32,016 bases of DNA from contig SUYM01000027.1 in assembly GCA_015060455.1 (NCBI GenBank), forward strand, positions 1 through 32,016, written 5' to 3'. This DNA is from Bacteroidales bacterium (GTDB taxonomy: Bacteria; Bacteroidota; Bacteroidia; Bacteroidales; UBA932). Each line of letters opens with the position of its first letter. The stretch's first letter is position 1. The translations under genes were made by a program, and so were the position numbers. The notes below the pieces were generated by a model that searched no databases, was not told where the DNA came from, and saw only the letters and a list, made by a program, of their open reading frames with translations. Of the stretch, positions 1 through 7,585 are shown in pieces.

Positions 1-596
1 TTCTCCAATTTCCATAGCAGAGCCTTCCTGATGAGTTTGCCTGTCTCGTTGAGAACACATCTGCTGTTGAGGCTTTTTCCTGTCTTTGTGTATCCCAACG
101 GGGCTTTTCTGCACCATACTCCATTCCGGAAGCAATGCTCTCTGCCTGATATGAATTTGTCGGTTCTGATTTCATTATCATAGGTGGCGAAAGTCAGGAG
201 GCTCCTTGCGAAATTCATGCTCTCCTTGTTGATGGTCTCCAAGCCAACCTTCACTGCACATACGATGATACCTAACTCTCTCAAATTTTCGATGAGAGTT
301 ATTGCCTGTCCTGCATTCCTTGAAAAACGGTCAAATTCCGTAACCAAGATATACTTTATCGTGGAGTCCTTCTTTACCGCCTGTATCATCTTTTTAATCA
401 TTGGTCCGGGGGTCTGAGCACTTTCATGAGTGCCTCCGTAATATCCGACAATATTCAGACTTCTTTGCCGTGCGTATTCTTCGCATTTGGTCTTTTGGTC
501 ATCGAGGCTTGCTCCGTTTTCCTCCTGATGCTTGGTCGATACTCTCGTCCAAATAATACAGTTGCTTCCTGTTCTTATGTACTTATAGTTAATCAT
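1..596 (-). CDS. Large serine recombinase, N-terminal part (cut by window edge)
   Basis: The frame is open from the ATG at 596 to the window edge with no stop, giving about 198 visible residues. The N-terminal resolvase domain is clear: the WTRVSTKHQ motif carries the probable catalytic Ser20, and EFDRFSRNAGQ near residues 88-98 matches the conserved arginine helix. It continues into the recombinase domain (GREHCFRNGVWCRKAPLGY), as in large serine recombinases and transposases rather than in small resolvases. Such enzymes integrate and excise mobile elements through a phosphoserine DNA intermediate. The start codon overlaps the stop of a small upstream ORF, which suggests translational coupling. 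The C-terminal coiled-coil and DNA-binding part lies outside the window, so it cannot be judged intact. Confidence 0.9.
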   Translation of the reverse strand, partial: MINYKYIRTGSNCIIWTRVSTKHQEENGASLDDQKTKCEEYARQRSLNIVGYYGGTHESAQTPGPMIKKMIQAVKKDSTIKYILVTEFDRFSRNAGQAITLIENLRELGIIVCAVKVGLETINKESMNFARSLLTFATYDNEIRTDKFISGREHCFRNGVWCRKAPLGYTKTGKSLNSRCVLNETGKLIRKALLWKLE

Positions 597-732
597 GTTT
601 GTAGTCTTTTAATGCGTTATTCTTGATGCCAATCTTGGCTAATTGTGTAAGAAAGTCTATTACCTTATCCTGTTCTTCCATTTCAGTGATGCCCATTTGG
701 GCGAGTGGAAGGATATACATCCCCTTTGTCAT
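589..732 (-). CDS. Small hypothetical protein overlapping the recombinase start
   Basis: This 47-residue ORF begins MTKGMYILPLAQMG and ends NNALKDYKHD. An internal Met18 (MEEQDKVIDFL) could be the true start of a 30-residue product. Its TAA stop lies inside the first codons of the recombinase gene in an ATGATTAA overlap, the usual sign of translational coupling. A consensus-like promoter lies about 200 bases upstream. I recognise no family. It may be a real coupled gene or simply a leader peptide for the recombinase. Confidence 0.4.
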   Translation of the reverse strand: MTKGMYILPLAQMGITEMEEQDKVIDFLTQLAKIGIKNNALKDYKHD

Positions 733-940
733 GTATATTGGGAATTATCTCTTTATTCGCCTTTCTGCTCCATCCGCTATGGATGGGTCTTGTACGCAAA
801 GGACGGCTGTGCCCTTTCCCCCATGCTGAGGAAGTTTCTGCTATGTCATAATGGGATGCGGAGTGCCTATCTCTCCGAATGGGGTTTGCAGGCTTATTAT
901 AGATGAGGCTTTCCGAAGGTAGCCTCTGACCTTCACGGTG

Positions 941-972
941 CAAAAGTGGGAACATTGTTTGGATAAACCAAA
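941..972 (-). promoter_or_regulatory. Candidate promoter for the recombinase unit
   Basis: Read on the minus strand this is TTTG (972-969), exactly 20 bases, then CACTTTTG (948-941). This differs from the Bacteroidetes TTTG-N20-TAnnTTTG consensus by one base. Transcription would start near 934 and run through the small coupled ORF into the recombinase. The rest of the 733-980 gap shows no convincing gene. Confidence 0.5.
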
Positions 973-980
973 AATTTCCA

Positions 981-1613
981 TCACAGATACGCCTTCAATC
1001 TTCTTAGAGTACCGACCGAAGTTCCCGTAATGGCATATATGTTCCGGTAAGAAATTCCCTTCCTCAACAAAGAGATTTCCTTCTGATACTGCTCCTTGTA
1101 CGCCTCATCGGACTTTCGGTAGCTGCTTGGTCGTCCCATCTTGATACCCTTTTCCCTGCACCTTGCTATATATTGGTCACGCCCTGATGCCATCCTCTCC
1201 TGTATGGTCAGCCTTTCCATCTGAGCAATTTCGAGAAGTATAGTCGTTATCAGTGATGCCACCGGATTAGGCTTACCGTCGGGGTTCAATGTGTTGAGAT
1301 TATAGTTCTTTATATGCAGGCTGACCCCATTCTCGTTGAGGACCTGTATAACCTTCAATGCTTCAAGTGTATTACGCCCTAAACGGCTGATTTCAAGCAC
1401 TACTACCCTTTTGACATTATTGCTCTTGATGTATGTCACCATTTCCATGATTTCTGCTCGCTCCGTTGCCATCTTTGCCCCTGAAATCTTGTTGGCAAAA
1501 ACTCTGGTAACTTCCCATCCTACATTTTTACAGTAGTCTTGAAGTTCGGTTACCTGACGCTGGTAGTCCTGTGCCTGTGTTGATACTCTTGCCAAAATCA
1601 CAACCTTATCCAT
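981..1613 (-). CDS. Small serine resolvase / DNA invertase family recombinase
   Basis: The product has 210 residues. The catalytic domain opens MDKVVILARVSTQAQ with probable nucleophile Ser11, and EISRLGRNTLEAL carries the conserved arginines. A C-terminal helix-turn-helix (GISYRNIYAITGTSVGTLRRL) follows. I chose the ATG at 1613 because GGAGG lies seven to eight bases upstream; an in-frame start at 1664 would add 17 residues with no domain match. Family members resolve cointegrates or invert DNA segments. It follows the DUF2693-like gene by 55 bases and probably shares its promoter. Together with the larger recombinase it marks this stretch as mobile DNA. Confidence 0.92.
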   Translation of the reverse strand: MDKVVILARVSTQAQDYQRQVTELQDYCKNVGWEVTRVFANKISGAKMATERAEIMEMVTYIKSNNVKRVVVLEISRLGRNTLEALKVIQVLNENGVSLHIKNYNLNTLNPDGKPNPVASLITTILLEIAQMERLTIQERMASGRDQYIARCREKGIKMGRPSSYRKSDEAYKEQYQKEISLLRKGISYRNIYAITGTSVGTLRRLKAYL

Positions 1614-1668
1614 AGTCCTGCCTCCTTTTAACAGAGCTGGCACGGAAACCCGTGCCGAACTCATATCC

Positions 1669-2004
1669 TTAATATACCATTACCAAATTTTCCCATCGGA
1701 ATGACCTCCAACCTCCTGCCTCAACATCGAAATATGCGGTGGTTGCATATGCCTCTCTTGTCACCCCGTTACCATTGATATATTTCTCTGCAAGCGACCT
1801 GTTTGTAGTGCCCCAAGCCTCGCGATATGAGCCGTCCTTTTTCTGAAAAACGAAGTGTGCTATGCCGTTCCTCATCTTGTCTTTCAGAGCCTCGACAAGT
1901 ACCGCCTTTGCTCCTGCCATAAGTTCCGAACCTGTACGCCTTGCGATTACAGCCATCCTTGTCACCATCCTACTATCGTTTGAAATAATCATGTTTGTCT
2001 TCAT
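1669..2004 (-). CDS. DUF2693-like SH3 beta-barrel protein
   Basis: The chosen product has 111 residues and starts MKTNMIISNDSRMV. The core FVFQKKDGSYREAWGTTNRS followed by the C-terminal tract around FDVEAGGWRSFRWENL resembles the small SH3-fold (DUF2693) proteins common on Bacteroidetes mobile elements. Their function is unknown, and DNA or RNA binding has been suggested only from the fold. The start at 2004 is decided by the promoter: the -7 element lies at 2030-2037, so the longer frame starting at 2043 would begin upstream of the transcription start. It is the first gene of a probable operon with the resolvase. Confidence 0.65.
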   Translation of the reverse strand: MKTNMIISNDSRMVTRMAVIARRTGSELMAGAKAVLVEALKDKMRNGIAHFVFQKKDGSYREAWGTTNRSLAEKYINGNGVTREAYATTAYFDVEAGGWRSFRWENLVMVY

Positions 2005-2029
2005 ATCGTCATCCGTTTTGATTACACCA

Positions 2030-2061
2030 CAAAGATATGACATATATTTAACAAATGCAAA
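2030..2061 (-). promoter_or_regulatory. Promoter for the DUF2693/resolvase operon
   Basis: On the minus strand: TTTG (2061-2058), 20 bases, TATCTTTG (2037-2030). Both boxes match the Bacteroidetes consensus perfectly. The predicted start near 2023 leaves a leader of about 19 nt before the ATG at 2004. Confidence 0.8.
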
Positions 2062-2076
2062 TTATTTGTGATTTAT

Positions 2077-2107
2077 TTTGAATAAATGTCATATTTTTCT
2101 ACATTTG
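2077..2107 (+). promoter_or_regulatory. Promoter for the small plus-strand gene
   Basis: TTTG (2077-2080), 19 bases, TACATTTG (2100-2107): a perfect Bacteroidetes consensus. Its -33 box is only 15 bases from the -33 box of the divergent minus-strand promoter, so a protein bound here could control both genes. Confidence 0.78.
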
Positions 2108-2127
2108 TCCGGTAAAATCAGACAATC

Positions 2128-2379
2128 ATGGCAGACAGGAAAATCATACATCTCCACAAAGACGGAGAGGACTACTATTTCGGCTCTGTATCGGCAATCT
2201 ACTCGGTCTTTACCAAGGAAGACATCGGGGTCAGTTACGGCTCACTCCGCAACTACGCCATATCTCCGGACAAGCCATATTCCAACAAGCATGTAACCAT
2301 CAAGGAAGGAGTGCTGATTTCAGCCAAAGGGAATAGGGGTATCAAAAACAATCCTCCACGCTTTTCGCGTGGAGGATAA
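2128..2379 (+). CDS. Small hypothetical protein, divergent from the DUF2693/resolvase operon
   Basis: The product has 83 residues, opens MADRKIIHLHKDGEDYYFGS and is rich in charged and aromatic residues. There is no signal peptide or membrane segment. The middle (SVFTKEDIGVSYGSLRNY) could form a short helical DNA-binding segment, but I cannot assign a family. A perfect consensus promoter ends 20 bases before the ATG, so expression is likely. It is the only plus-strand gene in the left element and is transcribed away from the resolvase operon, an arrangement often seen for small regulators. The last codons and stop lie inside a strong hairpin. Confidence 0.6.
   Translation: MADRKIIHLHKDGEDYYFGSVSAIYSVFTKEDIGVSYGSLRNYAISPDKPYSNKHVTIKEGVLISAKGNRGIKNNPPRFSRGG
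2351..2377. terminator. Hairpin between convergent genes, possible bidirectional terminator
   Basis: A perfect 11-bp inverted repeat (2351-2361 with 2367-2377) encloses a 5-base loop. It covers the stop codon of the plus-strand gene and lies 20 bases from the end of the minus-strand gene. No long T-tract follows on either strand, so termination is likely but not certain. Confidence 0.5.
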
Positions 2380-2397
2380 TGTTCATTCAGTCATCGT

Positions 2398-2874
2398 TTA
2401 GCGATAATATGTGCTAATAAAATCCTGAAACCCATCTATTTCCTGTTGTATACTTTTAGCCATAGCCATGGCATCATTCTCCATCTTTGTCAAGGCCGCA
2501 TCAAGGGCGGAAGGAATTTCTTTACCAATACTTAACAGCTTGGGATATTGTTGGTAGAGTTGAATGTATTTAGCAAAAGTAATCAAATTCAGCTTAAGCC
2601 TTTCAAATATTTCACAACAATCCTCAGCGGACATTTCGTTAAGTCTATTTATCCCCAACAAATCCGGATACTCTGTTAACACATATACTAACCGGTTAAA
2701 TATTCCAAAAGATTTATCTACATCAGGGTCTTTCGAATCACTCAATTGGTTAAGAATTGGAAAAATTTCCTGTATCGGTCGTTTAACGAGATTACCATCG
2801 GCATCCTTAAATATATCACTGATGGTGGTGATGGCCAACTTTCTGATTGATGCTTTATCTGTAACTTTACACAT
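2398..2874 (-). CDS. Hypothetical cytoplasmic helical protein, last gene of cargo operon
   Basis: The product has 158 residues, starts MCKVTDKASIRKLAITTISD and appears largely alpha-helical. It has no signal peptide or transmembrane segment. The C-terminal half, with leucine- and methionine-rich helices (KEIPSALDAALTKMENDAM), could pack as a helical bundle. I recognise no family. It starts 12 bases after the stop of the FISUMP lipoprotein gene, so the two are almost certainly co-transcribed. Base composition is AT-rich compared with the core genes to the right, in keeping with acquired DNA. Confidence 0.65.
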   Translation of the reverse strand: MCKVTDKASIRKLAITTISDIFKDADGNLVKRPIQEIFPILNQLSDSKDPDVDKSFGIFNRLVYVLTEYPDLLGINRLNEMSAEDCCEIFERLKLNLITFAKYIQLYQQYPKLLSIGKEIPSALDAALTKMENDAMAMAKSIQQEIDGFQDFISTYYR

Positions 2875-2886
2875 AACTATATATTT

Positions 2887-4875
2887 TTATTGTTCTTTTT
2901 GACAACGAACTGACAAACACTCTTCTCTGGAACTATAATAAATCTTGTTTGATTCCACTTCTTGTTGAAGATAACCATATTGATTCCTATAACAGAAGAA
3001 GTAAAGTCCATATGTGTCGTTTGAAGAAACATCTGGGTTGACTGCCCAGTACTGTCCAAAACTACCAACTACTGTCACTTCGTAATTTGAGGACCACCAT
3101 CTGTTACCGGCAGCAGGATACCATGTTGTAGAAGGAGAAGCAATGCTAAAAGATATCCCCTCATCAGCGGCAACTTCACATGTTGTAAGTGAAAATCCCG
3201 CCTTACGCCAAATTCCCTTATTTCCTCCGTCTGGGACACGCCAACCTGCAGGACATGGGTCATAAATGGTCTTGGACGACTGCCAACGAGTGTTGTCTTC
3301 ATCATATTGCCAATCGTCTGAACCCGTTATGATAGTTGTAGGATTAGCTGTAGCATACGAAATTGTACCATTTTCTGAATTGGAAGATACCGTAGAAGGC
3401 CACACAATGGTTGATGCTGCCTCAACATCATTGGTAATACGACATGAGCCTAGGAACGGGTCCTTTCTACCCCACTGATAAAGCAATCCCAATGCTCCGA
3501 CATCCCCCTTTGTTGCAGAAGTCGCACCAAGATTACGGTCCATCATAGTGCCTGCGTTATTTTTGTAAACATGTTCTTGCGGCTTATCTGTAAGCCATAT
3601 ATGCCAAGACCAAAGTATGTTACCATTTATATCCTTTGCGGCAATAACGGCATTGCCTTCGAGAAACTTATCAGGGATTCGGAAGCCTATATAACCATCC
3701 TTACATGCTGCACACCCTGCCAACTGACCTACTTCTGGGACTACTGACGTACCGAATGATTCCCATAAAATATCTGCATTGGCTACAGGACCAACTGTTG
3801 TTGTACTATTACCTTTGACCGTTTTAATTTTATACCATCCCGATTTCGAGACGATATAACAGTTTGCCGCTTCATTATTTGATAAGTCTGTCGCTATATT
3901 CCATTGAAAGTTAGCTGTCTTAAAACTTTGGACCTCACTATAGACATATGTCTTAGTTGAGTTATTCCAATAATAAGTACAATAATAATATGTTTGTTCT
4001 ATAGGCAGCCTTATGGATTCTGAAAAATTCTCAATCTTATTACTCAAATCAATTATGCCAAGACAATCGTTTTTTTTAATACTTGATTTTGTTGAGTATA
4101 AAATTCCGCCCTCACAATCAAGTCTCGCATCACCGGTAAAAACAACTTCGTCCACCATTATATTAACATTATCAATCGTTAAGGTTACATTTCCTGTTGT
4201 AAACTCCTTTACCGGTCCATAAACATAAGTTCCATTCTCATAATCAAAACGATATGTGCAGTAGTAGTATACTGTGTTACTCGAAAGATTATTCAATGTG
4301 AGAGTGTACGGTTCTCCGTATCCAAGACGATAATACGATGCCGTGCCGGCATTTTTGTTGGGTCTATTTGTTGAACAGTAAACACCGCCGTCACCACACA
4401 GGTCAACATTACCTATAAAAGTAGCCGTCAAACCATCTACAGTCACTTTATCAATTGTTAAAGACTCTGCCGGCGTTGTAAAGGATAATTCGTCACCGAG
4501 TTCTCGCACTCCGTTTGCAATAATGTATGGACGATAGTAGTAGGTCGTATTTGCGTCCAAGTCTTTGATTACAAGTTCACAAATCTCTCCAACTTCAAAG
4601 TCATAATCCCAGACACGCTCACATTCATATATATGGTCATTCGCATATTCCGAATAGTATATTCCTAATTCAAGGTCAGGAGCAGTCTTTTTGGTGTAAG
4701 CCTTAAAATATGCTGTTGTCGCCGTAACCTTTTCAAGAGTAATGGTCATAGACCCGACTTTTTCAGTTTCTCCTTCGCCCTGTGGATTACCATTAGGGTC
4801 TGCAAGGTTAGGTTTTTCGCAGGAAAGAACTGATGCGGAAATTACCATCATCAGTAGTTTTAGATGCTTTTTCAT
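2887..4875 (-). CDS. Surface lipoprotein with Fn3-like repeats and a FISUMP domain
   Basis: The product has 662 residues. It begins with a lipoprotein signal (MKKHLKLLMMVISASVLSC) with the lipid-modified Cys at 19, so it should sit on an outer-membrane face. Residues from about 40 to 330 hold three similar beta-sandwich repeats. Each ends in a threonine-rich turn and a tyrosine-rich strand (TTYYYRPY, TVYYYCTY, QTYYYCTY) followed by FTT or FKT. The C-terminal part matches the fibrobacter major paralogous (FISUMP, TIGR02145) domain: MMDRNLGAT, LLYQWGRKDPF and DPCPAGWRVPD are hallmark motifs. Family members are surface or fimbria-associated proteins of unclear ligand. It is flanked by two small genes in one tight operon. 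A role in adhesion is an inference. Confidence 0.8.
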   Translation of the reverse strand: MKKHLKLLMMVISASVLSCEKPNLADPNGNPQGEGETEKVGSMTITLEKVTATTAYFKAYTKKTAPDLELGIYYSEYANDHIYECERVWDYDFEVGEICELVIKDLDANTTYYYRPYIIANGVRELGDELSFTTPAESLTIDKVTVDGLTATFIGNVDLCGDGGVYCSTNRPNKNAGTASYYRLGYGEPYTLTLNNLSSNTVYYYCTYRFDYENGTYVYGPVKEFTTGNVTLTIDNVNIMVDEVVFTGDARLDCEGGILYSTKSSIKKNDCLGIIDLSNKIENFSESIRLPIEQTYYYCTYYWNNSTKTYVYSEVQSFKTANFQWNIATDLSNNEAANCYIVSKSGWYKIKTVKGNSTTTVGPVANADILWESFGTSVVPEVGQLAGCAACKDGYIGFRIPDKFLEGNAVIAAKDINGNILWSWHIWLTDKPQEHVYKNNAGTMMDRNLGATSATKGDVGALGLLYQWGRKDPFLGSCRITNDVEAASTIVWPSTVSSNSENGTISYATANPTTIITGSDDWQYDEDNTRWQSSKTIYDPCPAGWRVPDGGNKGIWRKAGFSLTTCEVAADEGISFSIASPSTTWYPAAGNRWWSSNYEVTVVGSFGQYWAVNPDVSSNDTYGLYFFCYRNQYGYLQQEVESNKIYYSSREECLSVRCQKEQ

Positions 4876-4880
4876 GGGGG

Positions 4881-5108
4881 CTACAATTTGTGGTAATATC
4901 TATTCAAATCATCCAATTTCACAATAGTCGGATTTCCCGTAATCTTGCCTACACCTCCAACTTGCACAGCCTCCTGATATAAAACATACCATTCGGTTGC
5001 ATCTTCTGTCATCTTTGGGAATTTTCCCCAAACATAGATAGTCTCGGGATTCTCCGACTCCTTCATCTCATCATTTAAGTTCATAAAGCAATTGATAGGT
5101 TGTATCAT
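4881..5108 (-). CDS. Small hypothetical protein, first gene of cargo operon
   Basis: The product has 75 residues, begins MIQPINCFMNLNDEMKES and is acidic with several aromatic residues (TEWYVLYQEAV). There is no signal peptide. The start at 5108 is firm because an AAAGGAGGT Shine-Dalgarno lies four to five bases upstream, unusually strong for this phylum. The stop lies five bases before the FISUMP lipoprotein ATG, so the two are coupled. No family is recognised. Confidence 0.6.
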   Translation of the reverse strand: MIQPINCFMNLNDEMKESENPETIYVWGKFPKMTEDATEWYVLYQEAVQVGGVGKITGNPTIVKLDDLNRYYHKL

Positions 5109-5695
5109 AATACCTCCTTTGTCTCCCTCAGCCCCTAAGAAGTTTAGTTGTGGGTAAAAGAAAAGTGTGAGGCTGATTTCGTTTACCTTACAGGAGGTTG
5201 TGGCGAACCCGAAGCTGATAAACTATCCAATACCCCACACTCGTACAGATATGAGGTATCAGTCCATGATACAGAACGCATCATCATGCTAACCACACAA
5301 TACTATACAAGAATGAGTGTCGTTCATCGTCCTGCTTCGTTGAAATTGCCACATTTCCTGTAACGGACTTAGAAAACACTTTCTAAAAATATGTCTGTTG
5401 ATTGCTCAACCCCACAAAGGTAAGAAAGAATTTTCAAATATGAACTAACACTCATTGGGTATTGAATTACAAAGGTCGTAGATATTTTCCTTAATCCGGA
5501 ATTTTCAAGTGCTATCTTATCACAAAATTATAAACAAACACATTTGAAGTACCTGTAAGACTGATTTTCATGTATTAAATTATCACATTTGGGGTCTTGA
5601 TACAGTGTGTAATTCTGAACACAGTCTGAAATGGACTTAGCCCTTTTGTTTTCAATGTGTTAGGAGTGAAAATCGTGCATTGGCAGGGGATGTTG
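5109..5695. other. 587-base AT-rich gap upstream of the cargo operon
   Basis: I see no convincing gene here. A 71-codon plus-strand frame at 5148-5363 has no recognisable features and is probably chance. A minus-strand TACCTTTG (5422-5415) and TAATTTTG (5530-5523) match the -7 consensus, but neither has a -33 TTTG at the right distance. The cargo operon promoter is therefore not located. Confidence 0.5.
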
Positions 5696-6577
5696 TTATC
5701 TACCCCTGCCGGTGCAGTTCAAGAGGTCTGACCACAAGAGCGGTTGTCTCCCTTTGGCGAACCTGATGACGGCTGAAAGGTGGTGGAAATACATTGCATC
5801 CATCAGGTCCGCATCCATTATCAACGATAGGTCCTGCCCCTTGCCGATGCTATTGAAATAGTCTGTCACATCCTGCGAGTTGAGGTGTATCTCCAAGCGG
5901 TAGAGCCTCTTGGGATTGCCATAGTAACCGAGGATGTAATCCTTTCCCGAGGTCGATATTTCCGCAGCCTTGTTATATGCACAAACGGTCAAGCCCTTCG
6001 CCTTGTTGTGGAGGGCTTTCGCTTGTTTGATGGATATGGTCGGATTTTTCAGACGGTCAAGCGTCACTGAATAGGTCTGATGAAATCCTGTTACGGTCAT
6101 TTTTCGGTCCTTGACAGCCTTGCCATTGATGATGGTGGTAACAGTCTTGTCTTTATAGAGCCTCCGGATGAGGCTGACAGGATTGATGGTGGTAAAGTCC
6201 TTTGCCAAATCAATGGCAGTAATGTTGTGAAAGACCATTCCCATCTCTTCAGGCAGCCTCAACACCATAGCAAGAGTCGGATGGTCATACAGAACTGAAT
6301 TTGCAATATGGAGAAAAGCATATATCGTACCTTCCTGCCTCTCCCCATGCCTTGCAAATCTCAACTGTGCCACCTCGTGGCGTTCTTCATCCGAGCAATG
6401 CAGGATATTGTAAGAATATGCGAAGTGCTGAATTACCACACGAAAGAATGAGAAATCTCCCATCGTTTCCCATTCTCCATATCCGAGCCCCGTCAATGCC
6501 GACAAATCTTCGACATTGACCATGTAACATAATTTCAGAGCATCTATAACGGTTGTTCCTATCCTGCATCTTGACAT
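5696..6577 (-). CDS. Rep-like replication initiator (phage/plasmid replication protein)
   Basis: The product has 293 residues and starts MSRCRIGTTVIDALKLCY. Motifs reminiscent of rolling-circle replication initiators of the phage/plasmid gene II/X or Rep_trans group are visible: NITAIDLAKDF near residues 117-127, TVCAYNKAAEI near 196-206, and YYGNPKRLYRLEIHLNSQ after it. This is how small Bacteroidetes plasmids and integrated elements are often annotated. It would nick an origin and start replication of the element. It follows the NUMOD3-like gene by 21 bases. The assignment is from motif memory, so the subfamily is uncertain. Confidence 0.6.
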   Translation of the reverse strand: MSRCRIGTTVIDALKLCYMVNVEDLSALTGLGYGEWETMGDFSFFRVVIQHFAYSYNILHCSDEERHEVAQLRFARHGERQEGTIYAFLHIANSVLYDHPTLAMVLRLPEEMGMVFHNITAIDLAKDFTTINPVSLIRRLYKDKTVTTIINGKAVKDRKMTVTGFHQTYSVTLDRLKNPTISIKQAKALHNKAKGLTVCAYNKAAEISTSGKDYILGYYGNPKRLYRLEIHLNSQDVTDYFNSIGKGQDLSLIMDADLMDAMYFHHLSAVIRFAKGRQPLLWSDLLNCTGRGR

Positions 6578-6598
6578 CCTGACAGCGAGGTTTCACTC

Positions 6599-6805
6599 TT
6601 ATTCCACACCTCCATTGCTTTCGGGAGTGGTAGTCGCTCCGGTTGATGGTTGAGGTCTGTTGGGGACGGACTTCCAATACTCTTGCATTCCCTTTGAAAT
6701 GTTCGCCTTGTGCCGTGCAGTCTTTGGTCTCCCCATCGTTGAGGTACTGATTTTCTCCTTTGTCTCATCGGAGAGTTCTCTGAATTTTCGTTTTCCTGTA
6801 ATCAT
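6599..6805 (-). CDS. Small basic NUMOD3-like DNA-binding protein
   Basis: The product has 68 residues. ELSDETKEKISTSTMGRPKT followed by ARHKANISKGMQEYW resembles the repeated NUMOD3 module, a DNA-binding helix pair first seen in intron and phage homing endonucleases. No nuclease domain is attached. It is very basic in its N-terminal two thirds. It lies directly upstream of the rep-like gene with 21 bases between, so it is probably co-transcribed and may aid replication or control it. A frame-shifted shadow ORF at 6559-6768 is not credible beside it. Confidence 0.55.
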   Translation of the reverse strand: MITGKRKFRELSDETKEKISTSTMGRPKTARHKANISKGMQEYWKSVPNRPQPSTGATTTPESNGGVE

Positions 6806-7010
6806 GGTTTTCTCTTTTATTATAAATATTAGTAAGAATAGGAAGATTGTAAAGTGTAGTAGAAAAATTTTTGTTACCGATGCCGGATAAATTCAGTGAA
6901 AACAACAGTGTTAAAGCCTACTGAGGTTATCTCTCCGGCATGAATAATAAGGCGAGTTACTCAGTTTGATTATGCCATATAGCCCGTCCGGTGGGGTAAA
7001 GGGAGTCTAA

Positions 7011-7043
7011 ACAGCGGGATAACAAATTCACGCTGACCGCTGT
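7011..7043. repeat. Small inverted repeat upstream of rep
   Basis: ACAGCGG (7011-7017) and CCGCTGT (7037-7043) are perfect complements separated by 19 bases. The site lies in the non-coding DNA upstream of the rep operon, where iterons, operators or a replication origin would be expected. The role is unknown. Confidence 0.35.
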
Positions 7044-7075
7044 ATTGCGGAGGTGGGGAAATTCTCTTGGAAAGT

Positions 7076-7106
7076 CTTGGAGATATGGAAAAAGTTCGTA
7101 CCTTTG
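7076..7106 (+). promoter_or_regulatory. Promoter for a short plus-strand RNA
   Basis: CTTG (7076-7079), 19 bases, TACCTTTG (7099-7106). The -7 box is perfect and the -33 box has one mismatch. Transcription would start near 7113, just before two hairpins and a terminator. Confidence 0.6.
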
Positions 7107-7112
7107 TGGCAG

Positions 7113-7184
7113 TTGTGTGGGAATAATTCATTCCCGAATGTTTTATCAGGTGTCTATCTCCCAAATGGCACCTGATTATTTTTT
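7113..7184 (+). ncRNA. Candidate short RNA upstream of rep (about 70 nt)
   Basis: The boundaries are inferred from the promoter at 7076-7106 and the terminator ending at 7184. The RNA would hold a hairpin GGGAAT/ATTCCC (7119-7124 with 7130-7135, loop of five) followed by the terminator stem. No ORF fits. It is divergent from rep, as are antisense copy-control RNAs of many small plasmids, but no leftward rep promoter upstream of it was found, so an antisense role is inference. An attenuated leader for the small ORF at 7272 is the alternative. Confidence 0.45.
7145..7184 (+). terminator. Intrinsic terminator
   Basis: ATCAGGTG (7145-7152) pairs perfectly with CACCTGAT (7169-7176). Two more inner pairs are possible, and TATTTTTT follows immediately. 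This is a standard rho-independent terminator on the plus strand. Confidence 0.65.
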
Positions 7185-7192
7185 AGAAAGTT

Positions 7193-7457
7193 AGCCGAGG
7201 GGTGTACTAAGTAGGAGGCGCGTAGGAGTCCAAGAGATATTCTTCACCATTGAATTATTAACCCACACAACATGAGAATATTCTCTTTAGACTTTCGGCT
7301 GACTATAAAGTTAGGCATGCCAAGACTTGTCCGAGTGAGGATGCGTATGCGTGTTCGTCGGAGCAAGTAGGATGTGGTTCGATATTAGCCTTGATATTGG
7401 GAGTATCATAGGGTAGTGCGAGAACCGTACCGTAAGGTAGGCTTTTAACCCTCGGCT
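7193..7457 (+). other. Long-range inverted repeat enclosing a possible structured region
   Basis: AGCCGAGGG (7193-7201) is perfectly complementary to CCCTCGGCT (7449-7457), and the right arm runs into TTTTTCTTTT. If transcribed rightward, the arms would close a 265-nt domain and could terminate it. Smaller hairpins such as TACC-GTAA-GGTA lie inside. The right arm also lies over the end of a degraded minus-strand gene, so chance pairing is possible. Confidence 0.3.
7272..7370 (+). CDS. Possible small arginine-rich protein
   Basis: This is an ATG-to-TAG frame of 32 residues beginning MRIFSLDFRLTIKLGMPRL and ending in an arginine-rich tail. It has about ten basic residues and no acidic residue except Asp7. 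It lies downstream of a consensus promoter but also downstream of the terminator at 7145-7184, so expression would need read-through. Such a short frame can occur by chance. The strong basic bias is the only positive sign. Confidence 0.25.
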   Translation: MRIFSLDFRLTIKLGMPRLVRVRMRMRVRRSK

Positions 7458-7585
7458 TTTTCTTTTAACCATCTCACGAACTCAGCACACTTGCGGAAAT
7501 CATTCATGAAAGTTCGATAATCTGTAATGCCACCGCACCCCGATACGACAGAGGAAAAATCGAAAGGTTTTTCCTCTTTTTCTTT
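7445..7585 (-). pseudogene. Orphan C-terminal fragment of a truncated gene
   Basis: On the minus strand a 46-codon open frame ends at TAA (7447-7445) and is closed upstream by TGA (7588-7586). It contains no plausible start codon except an internal ATG at 7507 that would leave 20 residues. The peptide (CGGITDYRTFMNDFRKCAEF, then VRWLKEKAEG) reads like a genuine helical protein C-terminus. The parent family is not recognised. The likeliest reading is a gene cut off near 7590, where element DNA gives way to chromosome. Confidence 0.4.

Noticed and set aside
643..955. Overlapping frames on both strands (643-906 plus, 683-955 minus)
   Set aside because: Neither resembles a protein, and both overlap the recombinase leader and its promoter.
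5148..5363. 71-codon plus-strand frame
   Set aside because: No family, promoter or ribosome site, and it lies in AT-rich non-coding DNA.
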